A stretch of 33,879 nt of DNA, taken from NCBI GenBank assembly GCA_017481065.1, contig JAFUPT010000095.1, positions 1-33,879 of the forward strand, read 5' to 3'. Under the pieces are notes generated by a model. That model made no database searches. It saw nothing but the letters and a program-made list of their open reading frames with translations, and was not told the DNA's origin. Numbering within the stretch: position 1 is the first letter of the stretch; each line of letters starts with the position of its first letter. Below, piece after piece: positions 1-6,444 of this stretch. The position numbers and the translations under genes are program-made. This DNA is from Clostridia bacterium (GTDB lineage: Bacteria > Bacillota_A > Clostridia > Christensenellales > Aristaeellaceae).

Positions 1-472
1 CCTTGGAAAGGCCGTCGTCCATGGTGAAGCGCTCGCGGCTCCAGTCGCAGGAAACGCCCAGCTTGCGCAGCTGCTTAACGATGCGTCCGCCGTATTCCTT
101 CTTCCACTCCCAGGTGCGCTCGAGGAACTTCTCGCGGCCCAGGTCCGCCTTGGTCACGCCCTCCTTGGCGAGGGCTTCGACGACCTTTACCTCGGTGGCG
201 ATGGCAGCGTGGTCGGTGCCGGGCACCCACAGGGTGGGATCGCCCTTCATGCGGTGGTAGCGGATGAGCACATCCTGGGGCATTTCGTCCAGAGCGTGGC
301 CCACATGCAGCTGGCCGGTGATGTTCGGCGGGGGCATTACGATGGTGAAAGGCTTCTTATCGGGATTCATCACGGGCTTGAACGCGCCGGAGTTCTCCCA
401 TGCCTCGTAAATGCGGGTTTCAATCTGTTGGGGCTGATAGACTTTCTCCATCTGGAATTCCTGCTTCTCCAT
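1..472 (-). CDS. valS: Valine--tRNA ligase, N-terminal part (runs off the window)
   Basis: The first 157 codons of valyl-tRNA synthetase are present; the gene continues past position 1. The enzyme charges tRNA-Val in the cytoplasm. The class I signature is visible as PPPNITGQLHVGHAL, where HVGH is the HIGH motif, followed by the ValS-typical WVPGTDHAAIATE and the start of the editing-domain linker (GREKFLERTWEWKKEYGG). The ATG at 472-470 is chosen because AGGAGG lies just upstream (minus strand, about 478-483). An in-frame ATG seven codons later is possible but has no better site. Expression is almost certainly controlled by the T-box leader directly upstream. Identification is from motifs and is very secure. 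Confidence 0.97.
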   Translation of the reverse strand, partial: MEKQEFQMEKVYQPQQIETRIYEAWENSGAFKPVMNPDKKPFTIVMPPPNITGQLHVGHALDEMPQDVLIRYHRMKGDPTLWVPGTDHAAIATEVKVVEALAKEGVTKADLGREKFLERTWEWKKEYGGRIVKQLRKLGVSCDWSRERFTMDDGLSK

Positions 473-514
473 GTTGTCCTCCTGGTATTTATCAATGGTT
501 ATGGCGTGGTTCGT

Positions 515-762
515 CCAAAAAAGAAGAAGCGGAACAAACCCAAAGGGCGGGTTTGTTCCGCGGTACCACCTTATTCACTTACACCTATATAATAGGATAT
601 AAGCCTCTCTGCGCTTTAAGGGGCGCGCCCCGCACGGCTACTCCGTTCACCGCGCCGTCTCCGAAGCGACCTTCGCCCTGCGCCTTTCCGAACAGCCTTG
701 CAGCCTGTGGACCGTTCTCTCTTGGGATGCGCCCGGGTTACTCCTCTTCATCACCGACTTTC
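515..762 (-). promoter_or_regulatory. T-box riboswitch controlling valS
   Basis: On the minus strand the leader contains the conserved T-box core AAGGTGGTACCGCGG (about 558-572). The terminator/antiterminator region follows it. Upstream are stem I elements: a GATGAAGAGGAGTA-like start, an AGAGAG motif and a GAGTA segment. The UGGU in the core would pair with an uncharged tRNA 3' end carrying an A discriminator, as in tRNA-Val. A GTC triplet at 670-668 in a GAAGGTCGCTTCGGAG context is a candidate valine specifier codon. The known mechanism is that uncharged tRNA stabilises the antiterminator and lets valS be transcribed. The exact secondary structure was not folded. Confidence 0.93.
517..559 (-). 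terminator. T-box-linked intrinsic terminator
   Basis: On the minus strand, GGAACAAACCC and GGGTTTGTTCC (559-531) form an 11-bp stem around a short loop and are followed by GCTTCTTCTTTTTT. The 5' arm of this stem overlaps the antiterminator bulge sequence, as expected for a T-box switch. Confidence 0.9.
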
Positions 763-765
763 CCG

Positions 766-794
766 ATTATAGCATATTTTTTCCCGGGAGTCAA
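766..794 (-). promoter_or_regulatory. Sigma-A-type promoter of the valS T-box transcript
   Basis: On the minus strand TTGACT (794-789) is separated by 17 bp from a perfect TATAAT (771-766). Transcription would start near 759, at the beginning of stem I. The -35 element overlaps the last codons of pgsA. Confidence 0.85.
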
Positions 795-1351
795 TGAGCG
801 TTCATCTCGTTCCATTTTTTAACCGAAGCGATGGTGTAATGGATTGCCGCGATTACAGACATCGCCACAGAAATGTAAACCAGCGCCTGCCCCGCTTTGG
901 AAAGCCATGCAATTCCATGCCAGGGCCACGCCAGCAGCACCGCCGGGTAGAAAGTAACGGTGGCGAGCTTTCCATAGATATCCGCCTGCACCTCCACCTT
1001 GCGGCGCAGGCATATGCTCGCACCACAGGCCATGTAGAGCTCCTTCACCACGATCACGGCAAGCAGCATCCACGGAATCACGCCCGAATACACCAGCGAA
1101 AACACCACGGCGGCGGTGAGCAGCTTATCCGCAATGGGATCGAGCACCTTGCCCAGCGTGGTAATCTTATTGAAGCGGCGGGCAATGTAGCCATCCAGGC
1201 AATCGGTTAAACCTGCGGCGAAGAACACGCACAGCGGCAGCGCCCTGAAATTGGCCGGCGGATTGAAAAATGCCAGCAAAAATACGGGAACCAGCAGGAT
1301 TCTGATGGCAGTAAGGGTATTGGGCAGGTTTATCCAGTCTCTCTTTTTCAT
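791..1351 (-). CDS. pgsA: CDP-diacylglycerol--glycerol-3-phosphate 3-phosphatidyltransferase
   Basis: A 186-residue integral membrane enzyme of the CDP-alcohol phosphatidyltransferase family. Members make phosphatidylglycerol phosphate from CDP-diacylglycerol and glycerol-3-phosphate in the cytoplasmic membrane. The full family signature D-x2-D-G-x2-A-R-x8-G-x3-D-x3-D is present, with D50, D53, G54, A57, R58, G67, D71 and D75, in the usual place after the first membrane segment. Further hydrophobic segments follow. Length is normal for PgsA. The start at 1351 (MKKRDWINLPN) is chosen by family alignment and a GGAG about six bases upstream; longer in-frame reading runs back into the preceding gene. 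It lies 25 bp after the small 96-residue gene, so the two are probably co-transcribed. Confidence 0.93.
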   Translation of the reverse strand: MKKRDWINLPNTLTAIRILLVPVFLLAFFNPPANFRALPLCVFFAAGLTDCLDGYIARRFNKITTLGKVLDPIADKLLTAAVVFSLVYSGVIPWMLLAVIVVKELYMACGASICLRRKVEVQADIYGKLATVTFYPAVLLAWPWHGIAWLSKAGQALVYISVAMSVIAAIHYTIASVKKWNEMNAH

Positions 1352-1376
1352 TTCGAACTCCAAAGTATCTTTTACA

Positions 1377-1667
1377 TCAAAACTGGTTGCGGGGATCATC
1401 GCTCCTGCGCTTCTTCCCCGTATCATCCAAGTATTCAATCTCCAGCCGCTGGAAGGGCACATCCTCCATGAAGTGCTCCGGCAGGAAGGCCGTGTGGCGG
1501 AAGGATTCGAATTCATTCTCATGCTTGTTCAGCCACAGCGGACAGGGAATATCAAACTGGCGGCAGAGCTCGGTGAGGGCTTCCTCAACGCTGTCCGGCG
1601 TACAGGGCTCGGTGGCCTGCTGCGCAATGCGATGCTTTATGATAATCCTCGCCCAGAGACGCGCCAT
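1377..1667 (-). CDS. Small conserved protein of unknown function (96 aa)
   Basis: A 96-residue charged, soluble-looking protein with no signal peptide or membrane segment. It begins MARLWARIIIKHRI and ends KKRRSDDPRNQF. I recall similar short proteins with a DPRNQF-like C-terminus in other Clostridia, always without assigned function, so I call it conserved but unknown. The ATG at 1667 is preceded by GAGGTGAAGGAA, a good ribosome binding site, and by a clear promoter at 1702-1729. It lies directly upstream of pgsA on the same strand with a 25-bp gap. The context offers only a loose hint of a membrane-lipid or housekeeping role. Confidence 0.75.
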   Translation of the reverse strand: MARLWARIIIKHRIAQQATEPCTPDSVEEALTELCRQFDIPCPLWLNKHENEFESFRHTAFLPEHFMEDVPFQRLEIEYLDDTGKKRRSDDPRNQF

Positions 1668-1701
1668 TTCCTTCACCTCACTGTTTTTGCATACAAAAAC
1701 A

Positions 1702-1729
1702 ATTATACCATGAAATCGAAAACAGTCAA
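1702..1729 (-). promoter_or_regulatory. Promoter for the 96-aa gene and pgsA
   Basis: On the minus strand TTGACT (1729-1724), a 16-bp spacer and TATAAT (1707-1702). It overlaps the stop codon of the upstream M23 gene, so this two-gene unit can be transcribed separately. Confidence 0.8.
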
Positions 1730-2334
1730 TCCACGTTTTGACGGTTTTTTGACGCAAATGCCTCAAAATCAACGCTTTTGTTGTTTTCGTACACTTCAAG
1801 ATGCAGGTGATTGCCCATGTCCTGCTCGCCGGGCATGCCGTTTGCCGCCGTGCCGATTCGATCCCCGGCCGCGATCTCCTCCCCCGCCTTGAGCGCCGCA
1901 TCCGGCTGGATGGATGCGTAGCGGAAGAGCATATCCCCGCATTCCACCTCCACAAAACCGCCGTACACGCCGCTCTCCCCGATGGTGCGCACAATTCCCG
2001 CGCAGAGGCTGGCCACTACGCCATCCTCCATGCGGTAGTCCGCCGCCGGGTGCGCCTCCCACTGGCACAGCTCCGCATTCCATGCGGGCAGGTTCGCATA
2101 GGCGCGGACCAGCTCCATGCCTCCGGGCCTGGCAATTTCAGGAATGTCCGGCGCTGTATCCGCTTCCTGCAGCTCCACGGCGGGCAGGATCAATTCCCCG
2201 GGCGCATCCTCCCGGTAACCCTCCGCAGCGATTGCCACCGCCACCAGCACCACCGCAACAGCGGCGTAGTAGGCAATTTTCCCAAAATTCTTTTTCAGGA
2301 ACGCTGCGATGCGGCCAATTTTTTCTTTCAACAT
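1726..2334 (-). CDS. Membrane-anchored M23 (LytM-fold) protein, SpoIIQ-like
   Basis: A 202-residue protein with a short basic cytoplasmic N-terminus, one membrane segment (about 20-37) and an extracytoplasmic M23 domain. M23 enzymes are zinc endopeptidases that cut peptidoglycan peptides. The zinc-ligand motifs are both visible: H-x3-D at H95/D99 (WEAHPAADY) and H-x-H at H176/H178 (GNHLHLEV), so the site looks intact. The size, the anchor and the WNAELCQW-H segment before the first ligand resemble SpoIIQ, the forespore partner of SpoIIIAH, in Clostridia. That name is an inference; a general M23 membrane protein is the alternative. The start at 2334 has the strong site AAGAGGAGGGA, which lies inside a hairpin (2340-2378). 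It follows the D,D-carboxypeptidase gene by 66 bp. Confidence 0.82.
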   Translation of the reverse strand: MLKEKIGRIAAFLKKNFGKIAYYAAVAVVLVAVAIAAEGYREDAPGELILPAVELQEADTAPDIPEIARPGGMELVRAYANLPAWNAELCQWEAHPAADYRMEDGVVASLCAGIVRTIGESGVYGGFVEVECGDMLFRYASIQPDAALKAGEEIAAGDRIGTAANGMPGEQDMGNHLHLEVYENNKSVDFEAFASKNRQNVD

Positions 2335-2339
2335 AATGA

Positions 2340-2378
2340 TCCCTCCTCTTTTCCACATTCTGGGAGGAAGAGGAGGGA
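2340..2378 (-). promoter_or_regulatory. Hairpin sequestering the M23 gene's ribosome binding site
   Basis: On the minus strand TCCCTCCTCTT (2378-2368) is the exact reverse complement of AAGAGGAGGGA (2350-2340), with a 17-nt loop. The 3' arm is the Shine-Dalgarno sequence of the M23 gene, so the structure would block ribosome access. The inverted repeat is read directly; the regulatory role is inferred. Confidence 0.65.
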
Positions 2379-2400
2379 TTTATACCGTTATTTCATGTTT

Positions 2401-3957
2401 TTACCGCGGCCGCCTGCGGTCATAGCCGGAGCTGTGCCTGCCGCTGGAGCTGCGCTGTCCGCTGCTCCTGCGGGGATAATCCGGCCTGTCGTAGGGGTCC
2501 GGCGCGCGATGGCGCCCCTGGGGCTGCCCGCTGCGCTGCATCTGCTGGCGGCGCAGGTATTCCTGCCTGCGGCGCTCATAGATTTCACGGCGGCGGCGCT
2601 GCTTGGCTGCCTTGCGGCTGGCGGCCAGAATGATGATCAGCACGATCAGCAGGGCCAGCACGGCCAGCAGCAGCAGGAAGATCTTGTTGGAGAAGATCTT
2701 CAGGATCGGGAAGATATCCGTCACAGTGGCGGGCTCCACATGCTCGGCCACATCGCGGCTGGCAACCAGCTTGGCGGTGATCACGGTGTTGGTGGCGGGA
2801 TCAAGGAAGCTGAAATCGCCGATGGTTTCGCCCATGGTGATCGGCGCGGTGAGGGAATGGGGAATCTGCACCTTGGCGTTGGCCACAAATTCATCCACCG
2901 CGGCATTCAGGGCTGCAATGCTGTTGCGCTCGATCATGCGCAGGTAGCTGGTATCGCTGATCTGGGCGATGTTCAGATCCAGCATGCCGTTCTGGGCGTC
3001 GTCCTGCGCCGCATTGGAGATGCGGAAGCTGGCGATCTTCGAACGGGCAACCTCGAACATCTGGTCCAGGGTGTAGCTGTCGTAGCAGGTCCAGCCGTAA
3101 TTGAACAGCCGGGTGGTATCAATCCAGCGGTAGTCCTCCTCCGTCGCGCCCAGCACCACGGAAATCACCGTCGCGCCGTCCTTCTCCGCAGCGCCCACAA
3201 AGCATTCGCCCGCCGCGCTGGTGGAGCCGGTCTTGATGCCGATGCAGCCCTCATAATAGAAGGGAGAATCGGGCTTTAAGATGTAGGTTTTGGAATAGAG
3301 GTTGATGGTGCCGCGCTCCTCGATGTAGATGGAGCCCTGGTAGGTCTTCACCAGTTCCCGGAAGGTTTCGTTCTGCATGCAGTGGCGGGCCAGCATCGCA
3401 AGATCGTATGCGGTGGAATAGTGGCCGTCCTGGGTGTAGCCGTGGGGATTGGTGTAGTGGGTTCCGGTGAGGCCCAGCTCCTGTGCGCGCTGATTCATGC
3501 GGGCCACGAAGTTATCCACACTGCCGGCAACCAGCACCGCGATGGCGAGGCCGCCGTCGTTGCCGGAATGCACCTGGAAGCCCTTGAGCAAATCCCCGAA
3601 GGTCATGGTTTCGCCGGGATATACGGGAATCAGCGAACTTCCGCTGGGCACATCGCCCGCCGCCTGGGGAATGGCAATCTCCGTATCCATGGAGATGCCG
3701 CTCTCAATGGCCAGCAGCAGGGTCATCATCTTGGTGGTGCTGGCAGGGTGCATCTGGTCCCGCTCGTTCTTGGAAAAGAGGATATTGCCGGAATCCGCAT
3801 CGATCAATACGGCCGCCCGGGAATAGATCATATCCGGGGTGAGCATCGCCGGCTCGGCGGAATTATAGTTTTCGGGGGTAAACGCCAGCGCCGGCGCGCA
3901 GAAATACGCAGCCAGCATCACAAACAAAAGCAAAAGCGCAGGCAATTTGCGGCGCAT
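2401..3957 (-). CDS. Serine-type D-Ala-D-Ala carboxypeptidase (S11) with basic C-terminal tail
   Basis: A 518-residue penicillin-binding protein of family S11, which removes the terminal D-alanine from peptidoglycan stem peptides outside the membrane. A signal peptide (1 to about 25, ending APALA) leads into the catalytic domain with all three motifs: S-x-x-K at S73-K76 (STTK), S-G-N at 131-133 and K-T-G at 242-244. A PBP5-type C-terminal region follows to about 415. Residues 426-446 form a membrane segment. The last 72 residues are cytoplasmic by topology and extremely rich in Arg, Gln and Ser (RRRRE, ERRRQ, RSSSGRHSS), which is unusual for the family. The start at 3957 is set by the signal peptide and GGAGGAAGAG upstream. 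The next gene is the SpoIIQ-like M23 gene, so a sporulation (DacF-like) or cortex-related role is possible but unproven. Confidence 0.92.
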   Translation of the reverse strand: MRRKLPALLLLFVMLAAYFCAPALAFTPENYNSAEPAMLTPDMIYSRAAVLIDADSGNILFSKNERDQMHPASTTKMMTLLLAIESGISMDTEIAIPQAAGDVPSGSSLIPVYPGETMTFGDLLKGFQVHSGNDGGLAIAVLVAGSVDNFVARMNQRAQELGLTGTHYTNPHGYTQDGHYSTAYDLAMLARHCMQNETFRELVKTYQGSIYIEERGTINLYSKTYILKPDSPFYYEGCIGIKTGSTSAAGECFVGAAEKDGATVISVVLGATEEDYRWIDTTRLFNYGWTCYDSYTLDQMFEVARSKIASFRISNAAQDDAQNGMLDLNIAQISDTSYLRMIERNSIAALNAAVDEFVANAKVQIPHSLTAPITMGETIGDFSFLDPATNTVITAKLVASRDVAEHVEPATVTDIFPILKIFSNKIFLLLLAVLALLIVLIIILAASRKAAKQRRRREIYERRRQEYLRRQQMQRSGQPQGRHRAPDPYDRPDYPRRSSGQRSSSGRHSSGYDRRRPR

Positions 3958-4104
3958 AGGTTCTCTTCCTCCAGCTTCCAAGGGAATATTTCGCAATTTC
4001 GCAGGCGAATGTTCCCATTTCATATCAAAAATGTAGCATATTTCATTTGAAAGCGCAAGCAACCTTTGGTTGACGCGCTGAAATACAGCCTTTATCGCAT
4101 TGTA

Positions 4105-4133
4105 ATTATACCATCCGAATTGACTTTTGTACA
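4105..4133 (-). promoter_or_regulatory. Promoter of the D,D-carboxypeptidase gene (TGTACA type)
   Basis: On the minus strand TGTACA (4133-4128), a 17-bp spacer and a perfect TATAAT (4110-4105). The same -35 sequence and spacing recur before the symporter and the Big_2/caspase genes. With the response-regulator promoter at 4171-4199 it occupies the 317-bp divergent gap 3958-4274, which otherwise shows no gene. Confidence 0.65.
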
Positions 4134-4170
4134 GATAATCATGAAAATTCTAACATTTACATACGCACCC

Positions 4171-4199
4171 TTGAAATATCTTCCCGCATCGTGTATAAT
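4171..4199 (+). promoter_or_regulatory. Promoter of the response regulator / kinase / GerMN operon
   Basis: TTGAAA (4171-4176), a 17-bp spacer and a perfect TATAAT (4194-4199). It would give a leader of about 70 nt before the GTG start at 4275. Confidence 0.8.
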
Positions 4200-4274
4200 A
4201 ATAGTGACGAAATCATGAACTCGCAATGTTTACATAATGGCTTTTTGGAGATACTGCAATCTGGAGGTCGCAAA

Positions 4275-4967
4275 GTGGCAAAAAAAATCTTAATCGTTGA
4301 CGACGAGCCTTTGATCGTAAAAGGTTTGAAATATTCCCTGGAGCAGGAGGGCTATGAAACGGATTCCGCGCAGGATGGCGAGGAGGCCGTGGCAAAGTTC
4401 TTCGCAGGCCAGTATGACCTGATGCTGCTGGATCTGATGCTGCCCAAGCTGGACGGCATGGAGGTTTGCCAGCGCATTCGCGAGCGCAGCAATGTGCCGA
4501 TCATCATGCTCACCGCCAAGGGCGATGATATGGATAAGATCCTGGGCCTGGAATACGGCGCGGATGATTATATGACCAAGCCCTTCAATATCCTGGAGGT
4601 CAAGGCCCGTATCAAAACCATCTTCCGCCGCACCGCTATGACCCAGCGGGAATCCGGCCAGCGCATCCTCACCGTCCGTGATATGCAGATGAACATGAAC
4701 AACCGCTCTGTAATCGTGGGCAACAAGGAGGTCAACCTCACTGCGAAGGAATTTGACCTGCTGCAGCTGTTCGCCACCAACCGTGGCAAGGTGTTCTCCC
4801 GTGAGAGCCTGCTCGAAACCATCTGGAAGTATGATTACTTGGGCGATTTGCGCACCGTAGACGTACACATCCGCCGTCTGCGTGAAAAGATTGAGCGCGT
4901 TCCCAGCCAGCCGGAATACATCTTCACCAAGTGGGGAGTTGGCTACTATTTTACTGACAAGGATTAA
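4275..4967 (+). CDS. OmpR/PhoB-family response regulator
   Basis: A 230-residue DNA-binding regulator. The receiver domain (about 3-118) has the acidic pair D9/D10 (VDDEP), phospho-acceptor D53 (LLDLMLP), T80 in the LTAK motif and K102 (TKPF). The C-terminal winged-helix domain (about 130-230) carries the PhoB-type signature (LTAKEFDLLQLF, VDVHIRRLREKIE, GVGYYF). It is phosphorylated by the kinase encoded next to it. The GTG start at 4275 is chosen because GGAGGT sits six bases upstream and the protein then begins VAKKILIVDDEP as in relatives; longer reading from 4191 would overlap the promoter. It resembles the WalR/PhoP/MtrA type; the target genes are unknown. Confidence 0.95.
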   Translation: MAKKILIVDDEPLIVKGLKYSLEQEGYETDSAQDGEEAVAKFFAGQYDLMLLDLMLPKLDGMEVCQRIRERSNVPIIMLTAKGDDMDKILGLEYGADDYMTKPFNILEVKARIKTIFRRTAMTQRESGQRILTVRDMQMNMNNRSVIVGNKEVNLTAKEFDLLQLFATNRGKVFSRESLLETIWKYDYLGDLRTVDVHIRRLREKIERVPSQPEYIFTKWGVGYYFTDKD

Positions 4968-6426
4968 AAAAAATCTTCATTCCATACGCTGGAAGATCGT
5001 ATTCGTCTATCTGCTGATCATCCTGGTGGCCTTTTCTGCGGTCGCCTTCTCCCTGATCCAGCTCGTGGGCGATACCCTCTTCACCCAGCGCATTCGCGAC
5101 GACCAGAGAATTGCCGAAGCCCTAGCGGAGCAAACCGGCGAATCTCTGGTCTCGCTTGATATTGTAAGTCTTTCAGAAATCGCGCGCGGCATTGCGGATG
5201 AAAACGCCGGGCGCGTGCTTGTCGTGGATGGCTATGGTGTGGTGCAGTATGATACCCAGTCCGTCCTCTCCGGCACGCGCTTTTATAACCACGAGGTTGC
5301 CAGCGTGCTCTCCGGCGCCCAGCGGGAATACGGCTTTTACGACGCCGGCAGCGGCGGCGGCTTCTGGCTGCGCTCCGCCCTCTCCTTCTATGAGAATGTG
5401 AGCGCCATGAACGGCCTCTATGCCCATGCCATCGAATATGGCGGTGAGCGTGCCGGCGTGCTGGTGTATATCTCGGCAGTGCAGGAAATTTATGAAAACC
5501 TGCATGATATCCAGATCAAAATCCTGATCTGGCTGGTGGTTGTGGCGGCGCTGGTGCTGATCATCAGCATGTTCGTCATGCGCGCCTTCACCCGACCCAT
5601 CGGCGATTTGAGCGAAGGAATACGCAAGATGACCCGCGGCGATCTCTCCGCCCGGGTAAACGTGCGCGGCAAGAATGAATTTTCCGAGCTGGCGCGGGCA
5701 TTCAACTCCATGTCCGAAAAGATCGAGGCCCTGGATAAATCCAGAAGCCAGTTCGTTTCCAATGCTTCCCATGAGCTCAAAACCCCGCTGAGCACGATGA
5801 AAATCCTCATCGAGACTCTGCTCTACCAGGAGCCCATGGATCCGGTGATGACCAAGGATTTCTTAAACGACGTCAACACCGAAATCAACCGCCTGAACCG
5901 CATCGTTTCCGATCTGCTCACCCTCGTAAACATCGACAGCGGCAGCATGAAGCTCAACCTTTCCGAAATGAGCCTCAGCCAGCTGCTGGAGGAGCAGGTA
6001 AAGCGCCTGCTGCCCCTCGCCCGAGAAAACGGCATCGAAATCAACCTTAAAATGAAGGAAGAGATCGGCATCGTGGGCGATCCCCTCAAGCTCCAGCAGG
6101 TGATCTACAACGTGATCGATAACGCCATCAAATACACGCCCCGGGGCGGCGAAGTGGAAACCAGCCTTGTGCGCAGCGGCAAGCGCGCCATCATCCGCAT
6201 CTCCGATACCGGCATCGGCATTCCCGCTGTGGACCTGCCCCATATCTTTGACAGATTTTACCGCGTGGATAAGGCCCGGTCCCGCGCCACCGGCGGAACC
6301 GGACTGGGCCTCTCCATCGTCAAACAGACGGTGCAGAGCCATGGCGGCAATATCACCGCCACCAGCACCGAGGGCAAGGGCACAACCTTTGAAATCGAGC
6401 TGCCCATCCAGCAGTTGAATGGATAA
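4939..6426 (+). CDS. Membrane sensor histidine kinase (HAMP-HisKA-HATPase_c)
   Basis: Two-component sensor kinase of about 495 residues. From the TTG start: membrane segment 1 (about 19-42), an extracytoplasmic sensor region (43-193), membrane segment 2 (194-214), HAMP (about 215-270), HisKA with phospho-acceptor H278 (NASHELKTPLS), and HATPase_c with N box (NVIDNAIKYTP), G1 (DTGIGIP), F box (FDRFYRVDKARS) and G2 (GTGLGLSIVK). The arrangement is WalK/PhoR-like. No ATG or well-placed GTG exists near the natural N-terminus. TTG 4939 is the conventional candidate, but it directly abuts GGGGAG (4933-4938). ATT 4948 has ideal spacing, ATT 4963 overlaps the regulator's stop, and GTG 4882 is far upstream. 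The gene overlaps the regulator gene and is likely translated by coupling. Confidence 0.93.
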   Translation: MATILLTRIKKNLHSIRWKIVFVYLLIILVAFSAVAFSLIQLVGDTLFTQRIRDDQRIAEALAEQTGESLVSLDIVSLSEIARGIADENAGRVLVVDGYGVVQYDTQSVLSGTRFYNHEVASVLSGAQREYGFYDAGSGGGFWLRSALSFYENVSAMNGLYAHAIEYGGERAGVLVYISAVQEIYENLHDIQIKILIWLVVVAALVLIISMFVMRAFTRPIGDLSEGIRKMTRGDLSARVNVRGKNEFSELARAFNSMSEKIEALDKSRSQFVSNASHELKTPLSTMKILIETLLYQEPMDPVMTKDFLNDVNTEINRLNRIVSDLLTLVNIDSGSMKLNLSEMSLSQLLEEQVKRLLPLARENGIEINLKMKEEIGIVGDPLKLQQVIYNVIDNAIKYTPRGGEVETSLVRSGKRAIIRISDTGIGIPAVDLPHIFDRFYRVDKARSRATGGTGLGLSIVKQTVQSHGGNITATSTEGKGTTFEIELPIQQLNG

Positions 6427-6444
6427 CGGAAGGAGGACGAAGCC

